From contig JAUNIV010000211.1 in NCBI GenBank assembly GCA_030523385.1, positions 1 to 5,070 on the forward strand: 5,070 nt of DNA. The letters are read 5' to 3'. The stretch comes from Bacteroidales bacterium (GTDB lineage: Bacteria; Bacteroidota; Bacteroidia; Bacteroidales; Bacteroidaceae). Positions 1 through 5,070 of the stretch are shown piece after piece. The translations under genes and the position numbers were made by a program. The notes below the pieces were generated by a model, which saw nothing but the letters and a program-made list of their open reading frames with translations, ran no database searches and was not told the DNA's origin. Within the stretch, counting starts at the first letter, position 1. Every line of letters starts with the position of its first letter.

Positions 1-98
1 CGACCGATGAGCTTGAACGAGATTATCGCATGACACAGTTTATTTTACGCACCCACAGATCATCCTCTTTTATACGTTTATCAGCGTTGACCGACCGA

Positions 99-890
99 TT
101 ATTTCTTCACTGTTTCCAGATGCTGTTCGGGCACTACGCCTGCCAGTTCGGGGTCTATCATGATACGACCGCAATATTCGCATACGATGATTTTCTTACG
201 CATACGGATATCCAGTTGTTTCTGAGGCGGAATCTTGTTGAAGCAGCCGCCACAGGCATCACGTTGCACATACACAATGCCCAAACCGTTGCGAGAGTTC
301 TTGCGGATGCGCTTGAAAGCCTGAAGCAAACGAGGTTCGATGGTAGTTTCCAACACTTTAGCCTTCTCTCTCAGCTTCTCTTCCTCCTGTTTGGTCTCCG
401 ATACAATCTCTTCCAGTTCGGTCTTCTTGGCTTCCAGGTCCTTTTCTCTCTCTTCCAGATTGTGGTTACTGGTTTCTATTTCTTCCGTTTTGGCTTTCTC
501 GGCTGCCGTGTACTCCTTGATTCGCTTTTCGCAGAGCTCGATTTCCAGCGTCTGGAACTCTATTTCCTTCGTCAGCACATCATATTCGCGATTGTTGCGC
601 ACATTGTCTTGCTGCGTTTTATATTTCTCCACAGAAGCTTTGGCTGTCTCAATCTCAATTTTCTTTGTGGCGATGTTCGATTTCAGCTCCTCGATGTCGG
701 CTTTAATCTTCTCGATGCGGGTATTCAGTCCGGCTACTTCGTCTTCCAGGTCCTGAACTTCCAAAGGAAGCTCTCCTCTCAGCGTCTTGATCTTGTCGAT
801 TTCGGACAACATGGTCTGCAACTGATACAAAGCTTTCAGCTTTTCTTCTACCGTCAGTTCGTTCGGGTCTTTCTTTGCTTCTCTTGCCAT
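99..890 (-). CDS. Coiled-coil C4-type zinc-ribbon protein (zf-RING_7 family)
   Basis: Complete 263-residue protein. Residues from about 13 to 195 are rich in Glu, Lys and Leu with heptad-like spacing, predicting a long, probably antiparallel, coiled coil. It contains the motif NNREYDVLTKEIE (about 99-111), which I remember as typical of this family. The C-terminal domain (about 205-263) has two CxxC knuckles, C213/C216 and C237/C240, matching a C4 zinc ribbon. Known relatives include Helicobacter HP0958 (FlgZ) and Chlamydia CT398, linked to sigma-54 and to flagellar or type III secretion components; the general role is unresolved. A cytoplasmic nucleic-acid- or protein-binding adaptor is inference. 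The ATG lies 7 bp after the stop of the Nif3 gene, so the two are almost certainly co-transcribed and perhaps translationally coupled. No signal peptide is visible. Family assignment is firm; function is not. Confidence 0.93.
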   Translation of the reverse strand: MAREAKKDPNELTVEEKLKALYQLQTMLSEIDKIKTLRGELPLEVQDLEDEVAGLNTRIEKIKADIEELKSNIATKKIEIETAKASVEKYKTQQDNVRNNREYDVLTKEIEFQTLEIELCEKRIKEYTAAEKAKTEEIETSNHNLEEREKDLEAKKTELEEIVSETKQEEEKLREKAKVLETTIEPRLLQAFKRIRKNSRNGLGIVYVQRDACGGCFNKIPPQKQLDIRMRKKIIVCEYCGRIMIDPELAGVVPEQHLETVKK

Positions 891-897
891 AATGTTT

Positions 898-1992
898 CTA
901 CAAATATTTAATAGGATTCGTGTTTATCCGGGTCATCTGTACGTCCAGTCCCGGACACGCCTCCTGTATGATTGAATAAAATATTTCTTTCGTGTATTGT
1001 TCGCTTTCGTAGTGCCCTATTTCGGCCACGAGTATGCTGTTTTCGTAGCTGAAATAGTCGTGGTATCTCACCTCGCCCGTGATAAACACATCGGCATTGA
1101 CTCCCACTGCCTTAGGCAACAAGAATGCCCCGGCACCTCCGCACAAAGCCACCTTTTGTATCAGCCTTCCGGTCAGGCGCGTATGCTTCACACACCCTAC
1201 CTCAAAAGTCTTCTTGATGCGTTTCAAGAACTCCAGTTCGGTCTCCGGCTCTTCCAGTTCTCCCACTACGCCCGACCCGACTTGCGCCCACGCATTTTTC
1301 AGCGGATAGAGGTCGAAGGCAGGTTCTTCGTAAGGATGGGCAGACAGCAGGGCTTTTACCACCGCAGCCTTCTTGAAAGCCGGAAGAATGGTCTCGATGC
1401 GCACTTCGGCCTCTCTGTGCAACTCGCCTATCTCGCCGCAGAAGGGATTGGCCCCCTCTTGTGCGCGGAAAGTTCCCTCACCTTCCAGGTTGTAGCTGCA
1501 CGAATCGTAATTGCCTATGCAGCCGCATCCTGCCTGAAAGAGGGCCTTTCTCACTTCGTCGGCCTGCGCTTGCGGGACAAACGTGACAAGTTTCAGCAAG
1601 CATTCTTCTTTCGGTTCGAGGATGCTTACATTCTTCAAGCCTATCTTTTCGGCAATCTTGTAGTTCACTCCTCCCGGCGCATTGTCCAGATTGGTATGCG
1701 CAGAGTAGATGACGATGTCATTCCTGATGGCTTTCAGGATGCAACGCTCTATGTAGTCTCGTCCGGTGATGGACTTGTACCCCTTGAAGATGAGCGGATG
1801 ATGCGACACTATCAAGTTGAATCCCAACTTGATGGCTTCATCTACCACGGCTTCGGTAACGTCCAGACACAACAAAGCCCCTGTTGCTTCCGCGTCTGTC
1901 AATCCGATTTGCAGTCCGGCATTGTCAAATCCGTCTTGCAAAGGCAGAGGCGCGAACCTTTCAAGGGCACTAATTACTTCCTTAATTTTCAT
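898..1992 (-). CDS. Nif3-like dinuclear metal centre protein (YbgI/YqfO family, with inserted domain)
   Basis: 364 residues from the chosen start MKIKEVISALERFAP, the usual N-terminus of the family. Expected metal ligands are present: the SHHP motif (H64, H65), H99 and D103 in SAHTNLD, and the C-terminal HxxxE pair H327/E331 in GHYESE. Residues about 125-230 form the inserted PII/CutA-like domain found in the longer YqfO-type members and absent from the roughly 250-residue YbgI type. Relatives form toroidal hexamers with two metal ions per subunit. Databases often label them GTP cyclohydrolase 1 type 2, but that activity is not general and I would not transfer it. The reading frame stays open to an ATG at 2034, which would add 14 residues, but that start lies upstream of the -7 promoter element at 2014-2021, so the ATG at 1992 is preferred. 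First gene of an operon with the zinc-ribbon gene. Confidence 0.95.
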   Translation of the reverse strand: MKIKEVISALERFAPLPLQDGFDNAGLQIGLTDAEATGALLCLDVTEAVVDEAIKLGFNLIVSHHPLIFKGYKSITGRDYIERCILKAIRNDIVIYSAHTNLDNAPGGVNYKIAEKIGLKNVSILEPKEECLLKLVTFVPQAQADEVRKALFQAGCGCIGNYDSCSYNLEGEGTFRAQEGANPFCGEIGELHREAEVRIETILPAFKKAAVVKALLSAHPYEEPAFDLYPLKNAWAQVGSGVVGELEEPETELEFLKRIKKTFEVGCVKHTRLTGRLIQKVALCGGAGAFLLPKAVGVNADVFITGEVRYHDYFSYENSILVAEIGHYESEQYTKEIFYSIIQEACPGLDVQMTRINTNPIKYL

Positions 1993-2013
1993 TTGTTCGC
2001 GAAAATTTGTTTG

Positions 2014-2045
2014 CAAAGATACGTTTTTTCCCATGAAGCAGAAAA
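2014..2045 (-). promoter_or_regulatory. Bacteroidota-type promoter for the nif3/zinc-ribbon operon
   Basis: Minus-strand TATCTTTG at 2021-2014 matches the Bacteroidota -7 consensus TAnnTTTG exactly. A TTTT at 2045-2042, 20 bases upstream, is an acceptable but imperfect -33 element (consensus TTTG). Transcription would start near 2007, leaving a leader of about 15 bases before the ATG at 1992. The leader has no Shine-Dalgarno sequence, as is usual in this phylum. The site decides the start of the Nif3 gene. Confidence 0.7.
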
Positions 2046-2067
2046 TATTCAGGGGCTTTTCTGTTTT

Positions 2068-2145
2068 TTACTGCTTAAAAACTTCCATAAGATGGGTGAT
2101 TGTTTTCGGCAAGTGGCTTTGGGTGCGGAAATATGAAGGTATCAT
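2068..2145 (-). CDS. Candidate 25-residue small protein, unrecognised
   Basis: An ATG-to-TAA frame of 25 codons beginning MIPSYFRTQSHLPKT and ending in FKQ. The composition is mixed and not low-complexity, with several basic residues and no clear membrane segment or signal peptide. I recognise no family. It lies between the 90-codon gene and the nif3 promoter, on the same strand as all its neighbours. No TAnnTTTG element precedes it, so expression would need read-through from upstream or an atypical promoter. Its ATG (2145-2143) overlaps the hairpin at 2138-2162. An ORF of this length can arise by chance; only conservation or expression data would establish it as a gene. Confidence 0.25.
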   Translation of the reverse strand: MIPSYFRTQSHLPKTITHLMEVFKQ

Positions 2146-2162
2146 CCGGAAGATTTGATACC
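2138..2162. repeat. Perfect 7-bp inverted repeat (GGTATCA / TGATACC)
   Basis: The arms at 2138-2144 and 2156-2162 are separated by 11 bases. No T-tract follows on either strand, so it is not a simple terminator. On the minus strand the 3' arm contains two bases of the ATG of the candidate 25-codon ORF. It could be an operator or an RNA hairpin that limits translation initiation; both are inference. Confidence 0.5.
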
Positions 2163-2175
2163 GTAAAACGCTCCG

Positions 2176-2211
2176 TTTGATAGGACGAAAAAAAATTTTT
2201 GCCCTATCAAA
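2176..2211. repeat. Perfect 9-bp inverted repeat (TTTGATAGG / CCTATCAAA) around an A/T tract
   Basis: The arms at 2176-2184 and 2203-2211 enclose an 18-base loop containing an A8T5 run, which is itself partly self-complementary. A second small palindrome, AAAAAAGTTTTTT (2209-2221), abuts the right arm. The left arm shares TTTGATA with 2154-2160, exactly 22 bases away, about two helical turns. The element lies 50-85 bp past the stop of the 90-codon gene and more than 150 bp upstream of the nif3 promoter. It could be a poor terminator for the 90-codon transcript, a bent-DNA site or a protein-binding site. It lacks a U-tract immediately after the stem on either strand. Confidence 0.55.
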
Positions 2212-2260
2212 AAAGTTTTTTAAGGCGTAATATTTCTTTTATAATTATTCATTCCTTTTT

Positions 2261-2533
2261 TTATCTTCTTTTGAGCTTCACGGCTTGATTTTTCAAGGCA
2301 TAGCGTTCATCGACCACGCGGTCCGTGGGAAAGAAGGTGACGTAGATGCGCCATGCTTTTTCTGTGAAAGCGAATTTGCGCGCGTTGCTTCCTTGCCGTA
2401 TCATCTCCAGTTTGGCTGCGATGAATGCGGCCAGCGTCTGCGGATATTCGCTGTCCTCGTGCACCACTTGGGCCGTGATGAAGAAGCCCGGTGTGTGCAT
2501 GGCTGCTATCTGTTGCCATATTTGTTCTTTCAT
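2261..2533 (-). CDS. Hypothetical protein of 90 residues
   Basis: I do not recognise this protein. From the chosen start it reads MKEQIWQQIAAMHTPGFFIT at the N-terminus; the middle is amphipathic (LAAFIAAKLEMIRQG, 34-48), followed by an aromatic, beta-like stretch (WRIYVTFFPTD, 61-71) and a basic tail (VKLKRR). There is no signal peptide, membrane helix or metal-binding motif, so a small cytoplasmic protein is likely. The frame remains open to an ATG at 2623, which would add 30 residues, but that extension would translate through the proS terminator hairpin at 2551-2584, so the ATG at 2533 is preferred. No TAnnTTTG element is visible between proS and this start. Expression may therefore depend on read-through of the terminator or on an unusual promoter. 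Codon usage looks like that of the neighbours. Confidence 0.72.
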   Translation of the reverse strand: MKEQIWQQIAAMHTPGFFITAQVVHEDSEYPQTLAAFIAAKLEMIRQGSNARKFAFTEKAWRIYVTFFPTDRVVDERYALKNQAVKLKRR

Positions 2534-2550
2534 AGGTACAGGGTTAAAGT

Positions 2551-2584
2551 GAAAAGAGTCGGGAGCATCACTGCCGCCGACTCT
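2551..2584 (-). terminator. Intrinsic terminator downstream of proS
   Basis: On the minus strand AGAGTCGG (2584-2577) pairs perfectly with CCGACTCT (2562-2555). After one C-C mismatch, a G-U and three Watson-Crick pairs close a GUGA (GNRA-type) tetraloop. The 3' arm runs directly into TTTTC. The hairpin begins 47 bases past the proS stop codon and ends just before the 90-codon gene. This is the clearest terminator in the window; the short U-tract (four or five bases) suggests some read-through is possible. Confidence 0.8.
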
Positions 2585-2631
2585 CGAAATGAAAAAACAT
2601 TTAAAATTGTCTATTTGTTGCATTATTTATA

Positions 2632-4122
2632 TTAATAAGCTCTTGCAAAAAGCACGCGGCGGGCAGACGGCTTGCCTGTCACCATACACTTGCCCGGCGT
2701 CAGACTTTCCTCGTCTGCTTCGAAAGGCAGACAGCGGATGGTGGCTTTGGTTTCTTCCTTGATGCGGTCTTCCGTCTCCGGAGTTCCGTCCCAATGTGCC
2801 AGGATGAAACCGCCCTTTTCAATCTGTGCTTTGAACTCGTCGTATGAGTCAACCTTCACGATGTGTTCGTTGCGGTATTTCAATGCTTTCTGGTAAATGT
2901 TGTTTTGGATGTCTTCCAGCAGTTGCTGTACGTATTCTTCTATGCCGTCGCAAGTGCGGGTTTCCTTTTCCAATGTGTCGCGACGCATCACTTCCATCGT
3001 GTTGTTTTCCAAATCGCGGCCTCCCATTACCAAACGTACGGGCACACCCTTCAGCTCGTAATCGGCAAACTTGAAGCCCGGACGCTTGTTGTCGGCATTG
3101 TCGTACTTCACGGAGATGCCCATCGCTTTCAGTTTGTTCACGATGCCTTCCACTTTGGCGTCTATCTTCTTCAGCATTTCGTCGTTCTTATAGATAGGAA
3201 CGATGACTACCTGGATGGGAGCCAGATGCGGAGGAAGCACCAGACCGTTATCATCGGAGTGGGTCATGATCAGCGCACCCATCAGTCGGGTAGATACGCC
3301 CCATGAAGTGGCCCAAACGTAGTCCAGCTTGTTGTTCTTATCTACAAACTGCACGTTGAATGCTTTGGCGAAGTTTTGTCCTAAGAAGTGTGAAGTGCCA
3401 CACTGCAAGGCTTTTCCGTCTTGCATCAATCCTTCGATGGTGTAAGTGTCAAGCGCACCGGCAAAGCGTTCGTTGGCCGATTTCACTCCCTTGATGACGG
3501 GGACTGCCATGTATTTTTCGGCAAATTCACCGTAAACGTGCAGCATCTTCTGTGCTTCGGCTTCGGCTTCTTCGCGGGTGGCATGGGCCGTATGGCCTTC
3601 TTGCCATAAGAATTCGGCGGTGCGCAGGAAGAGGCGTGTACGCATTTCCCAACGCATTACATTGGCCCATTGGTTGCACAGGATGGGCAGGTCGCGGTAA
3701 GAATTGATCCAATTCTTGTAAGTGCTCCAGATGATGGTCTCGGAGGTAGGTCGGATAATCAGTTCTTCTTCCAACTTAGCGGCCGGATCCACGATAACGC
3801 CCGAACCGTCTTCGGCATTCTTCAGACGATAGTGGGTAACCACGGCGCATTCTTTGGCAAAACCTTCCACATGTTCGGCTTCGCGGCTGAGATATGACTT
3901 CGGAATGAGCAGCGGGAAATAGGCGTTTACGTGGCCTGTCTCCTTGAACATATTGTCCAGCTGACGTTGCATCTTCTCCCAAATGGCGTATCCGTAAGGC
4001 TTAATCACCATACATCCGCGCACCGGTGATTGTTCGGCCAGGTCGGCCTTCACCACCAAATCATTGTACCACTGAGAATAATTCTCGCTTCTTTTGGTAA
4101 GTTCTTTTAATTCTACTGCCAT
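2632..4122 (-). CDS. proS: Prolyl-tRNA synthetase, archaeal/eukaryotic type without editing domain
   Basis: Complete 496-residue class II aminoacyl-tRNA synthetase that activates proline with ATP and charges tRNA-Pro in the cytoplasm. The catalytic core (about 15-300) contains RPTSE at 124-128, where T126 and E128 are the expected proline/adenylate contacts; motif 2 around 157-180 (RWEMRTRLFLRTAEFLWQEG); and motif 3 at about 275-298, with R279 in GVSTRLMGAL. The anticodon-binding domain spans about 301-400 (IQVVIVPI, then KFADYELKGVPVRLVMGGRDL). The ProRS-specific C-terminal domain (about 415-496) ends in the conserved ARAY. The large insertion editing domain of the typical bacterial ProRS is absent; the short form is the one expected in Bacteroidota. 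The C-terminal domain of relatives usually holds four zinc-binding cysteines; here the matching positions read D445, T450, C479 and T482, so that site is degenerate. The start agrees with the family and with the promoter 42 bp upstream. Confidence 0.98.
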   Translation of the reverse strand: MAVELKELTKRSENYSQWYNDLVVKADLAEQSPVRGCMVIKPYGYAIWEKMQRQLDNMFKETGHVNAYFPLLIPKSYLSREAEHVEGFAKECAVVTHYRLKNAEDGSGVIVDPAAKLEEELIIRPTSETIIWSTYKNWINSYRDLPILCNQWANVMRWEMRTRLFLRTAEFLWQEGHTAHATREEAEAEAQKMLHVYGEFAEKYMAVPVIKGVKSANERFAGALDTYTIEGLMQDGKALQCGTSHFLGQNFAKAFNVQFVDKNNKLDYVWATSWGVSTRLMGALIMTHSDDNGLVLPPHLAPIQVVIVPIYKNDEMLKKIDAKVEGIVNKLKAMGISVKYDNADNKRPGFKFADYELKGVPVRLVMGGRDLENNTMEVMRRDTLEKETRTCDGIEEYVQQLLEDIQNNIYQKALKYRNEHIVKVDSYDEFKAQIEKGGFILAHWDGTPETEDRIKEETKATIRCLPFEADEESLTPGKCMVTGKPSARRVLFARAY

Positions 4123-4163
4123 TGCTATATCGTTCTAATTTTATTTTCGATTTTATGAGTTTG

Positions 4164-4195
4164 CAAAATTAGTAAAAAGCACGGGAAAGAACCAA
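4164..4195 (-). promoter_or_regulatory. Bacteroidota-type promoter for proS
   Basis: Minus-strand TTGG at 4195-4192 (-33 element) and TAATTTTG at 4171-4164 (-7 element, exact TAnnTTTG) are separated by 20 bases, the normal spacing. Transcription would start near 4157 with a leader of about 35 AT-rich bases and no Shine-Dalgarno sequence before the proS ATG. proS therefore appears to be transcribed independently of the membrane-protein gene upstream. Confidence 0.78.
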
Positions 4196-4226
4196 CGAAT
4201 TGGGGAAAATATACATGCGCGGAGAG

Positions 4227-4256
4227 AAAAAAGAGGTTATTGGTAATGATAATACC
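4227..4256 (-). terminator. Possible weak terminator of the membrane-protein gene
   Basis: On the minus strand GGTATT (4256-4251) can pair with AATAACC (4241-4235) with one bulged base across a 9-base loop. A TC and six T's (4232-4227) follow. The hairpin overlaps the last codons and the stop. It is AU-rich and bulged, so it is only a candidate; its position between a stop codon and the next promoter is what favours it. Confidence 0.35.
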
Positions 4257-5037
4257 ACCAGTATGTGTCGCCATATTCCCGTCTCATGAAGTTCTTCTCT
4301 TCTTGCGGCGAAGAAAATTCTTTCTGTCGGGACAGGTATTCGTCTAACCGTTGCATCATCAGCGTGTCTTTCTTTTCTGCGGCAAAGTCGGGGTGGATGT
4401 GTTGGTAAAGGAGCATGGCTTCGCGGTAGTAGCGTGGCAGCGTGTCTTGCTCGAAGCAATAAATTTTTACTTCGGAGGCAAACCGGTCGAGCTGCTTGTC
4501 CAGCAGGAGAGCGCACAGGTAATAATCCAATGCGGTGTACTTGCCCGATTCGTTGCGGCAGATGCATGACAGATAGTCCACCGGCTTTTCCGTGACACTC
4601 GGAGCCGCTCCCAAATAGGCATAGAGGCTGTCGGCATTCAGACAGAGGGTTTCTTGCGAACGGGGCGCGAACAGCAGGCCGTCGGCACCATAATACTGCG
4701 GATATTCAAACAGGTGTTCGCCCATCGTGCCTTCCAAAGACAAGGCGTATGCTCTGAGGGCGGTCAGCGTGCGGGTGGTTTCCAGTGACTTCACTCCCAC
4801 CATTCGGGCTTCGGCGTAATTTTTATTGCGTATGGCCTTCTCCACGGCCAGCTCGTGATGGAAGTTTACATCGGAGTTTCCTATGCAAACCGTCATCAGA
4901 CACAGCAACGTGAGTATGGCGAGGTTGGAGTTTGCCAGTTCCCATAGAGAGCCTTCCCGATTGAGCCACAGGCGAAACACGCGGCGCAGCGTAAAGGTGG
5001 CACCTACATATATAAGTAAAAGCAAGGGAAGCAGCAA
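4237..5037 (-). CDS. C-terminal part of a DUF6057-like membrane protein, probably interrupted
   Basis: 266 codons if read from the TTG at 5037. The first 13 residues (LLPLLLLIYVGAT) look like the end of a membrane helix, a second helix spans about 36-53 (ANSNLAILTLLCLMTVCIG), and the rest is a soluble, mainly helical domain with possible TPR-like helices (about 60-245). It ends in an aromatic tail, YGDTYWWYYHYQ. The run RTLTALRAYALSLEG followed by EYPQYYGADGLLF recalls the C-terminal half of Bacteroidales DUF6057 proteins, which from memory are much longer and begin with several membrane helices. That assignment is from memory and of moderate strength. No ATG or credible start precedes the first helix: upstream in frame are ATT, TGG and then TAG (5046-5044). 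This looks like the 3' part of a broken gene, or a sequencing error. A downstream ATG (codon 48) would cut the second helix. Function unknown. Confidence 0.6.
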   Translation of the reverse strand: MLLPLLLLIYVGATFTLRRVFRLWLNREGSLWELANSNLAILTLLCLMTVCIGNSDVNFHHELAVEKAIRNKNYAEARMVGVKSLETTRTLTALRAYALSLEGTMGEHLFEYPQYYGADGLLFAPRSQETLCLNADSLYAYLGAAPSVTEKPVDYLSCICRNESGKYTALDYYLCALLLDKQLDRFASEVKIYCFEQDTLPRYYREAMLLYQHIHPDFAAEKKDTLMMQRLDEYLSRQKEFSSPQEEKNFMRREYGDTYWWYYHYQ

Positions 5038-5043
5038 AATCCA

Positions 5044-5070
5044 CTACCCTGATATGCTTACTCCTAGAAA
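5044..5070 (-). other. In-frame TAG and upstream open frame at the window edge
   Basis: Reading the frame of the membrane-protein segment upstream gives FLGVSISG, then TAG, then WILLLPLLLL. The hydrophobic pattern continues smoothly across the stop, and no other frame gives a similar continuation: one has charged residues (SRSKHIRVV) and the third has a stop at 5060-5058. A single-base change from TGG would restore ISGWWILLLP. This suggests a nonsense mutation rather than the true start of a short gene; the region beyond the edge is not visible. Confidence 0.45.

Noticed and set aside
1..33. Possible 3' end of a plus-strand gene (RPMSLNEIIA then TGA)
   Set aside because: Only ten codons are visible, with no terminator or family signal; it may be real but cannot be supported from this window.
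1..98. Bases downstream of the zinc-ribbon gene examined for a tRNA, RNase P RNA or terminator
   Set aside because: A GTTCAAG-like string on the minus strand resembles a T-loop, but no pairing stems fit. No RNase P core or convincing hairpin with a U-tract was found. An 8-bp repeat CGACCGAT (1-8 and 92-99) is short enough to be chance.
30..911. Long plus-strand frame (293 codons) opposite the zinc-ribbon gene
   Set aside because: It is the antisense shadow of a well-supported coding region. Its composition (runs of Phe, Leu, Arg, His) mirrors the Lys/Glu-rich coiled coil, and it shows no recognisable domain.
2039..2069. Terminator-like hairpin on the plus strand (CAGAAAA / TTTTCTG followed by T6)
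   Set aside because: The stem has only two G-C pairs, and no plus-strand gene reads into it. On the minus strand it has no U-tract, and it overlaps the nif3 -33 element, so the symmetry is probably due to A/T richness.
997..2136. Plus-strand frame of 379 codons opposite the Nif3 gene
   Set aside because: Antisense shadow: the Nif3 frame has all family motifs on the minus strand, while this translation shows none and runs through the nif3 promoter.
4169..4567. Minus-strand frame of 132 codons overlapping the end of the membrane-protein gene
   Set aside because: It is another frame of the same strand, rich in Arg, Pro and His, and it runs through the proS promoter; the DUF6057-like frame explains this stretch better.

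Overview
The window looks like chromosomal DNA from a Bacteroidales species, most likely Bacteroides or Phocaeicola. Three things point there. Two intergenic regions carry the Bacteroidota promoter form (TAnnTTTG at about -7 and a TTG/TTTT element some 20 bases upstream). The genes have AT-rich leaders with no Shine-Dalgarno sequence. The protein set also fits: an archaeal/eukaryotic-type ProRS, a Nif3 protein with an inserted domain, and a DUF6057-like membrane protein. I saw no mobile element, CRISPR array, rRNA or tRNA.

Every gene I can support is on the minus strand, so transcription runs from high to low coordinates. From the right edge: (1) 4237-5037, the C-terminal part of a polytopic membrane protein resembling DUF6057, cut off from its in-frame upstream sequence by a TAG codon at 5044-5046. 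(2) A 114-bp gap with a possible weak terminator and a good promoter for proS. (3) proS, 2632-4122, complete. (4) A strong intrinsic terminator at 2551-2584. (5) A 90-codon gene of unknown function, 2261-2533. (6) A non-coding or sparsely coding region, roughly 1993-2260, with two inverted repeats, A/T tracts, a possible 25-codon ORF and the nif3 promoter. (7) A tight two-gene operon: a Nif3-family metal protein (898-1992), then 7 bp later a coiled-coil C4 zinc-ribbon protein (99-890). Bases 1-98 hold nothing I can assign.

proS is housekeeping translation machinery. The nif3/zinc-ribbon pair is the most interesting functional unit: from memory the same two families are adjacent in distant phyla, yet neither has a settled general function. 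I found no clear new multi-gene system. The best leads are the possible nonsense interruption at the right edge, the 25-codon ORF whose start sits in a hairpin, the palindromes upstream of nif3, and the loss of the zinc-site cysteines in ProRS.
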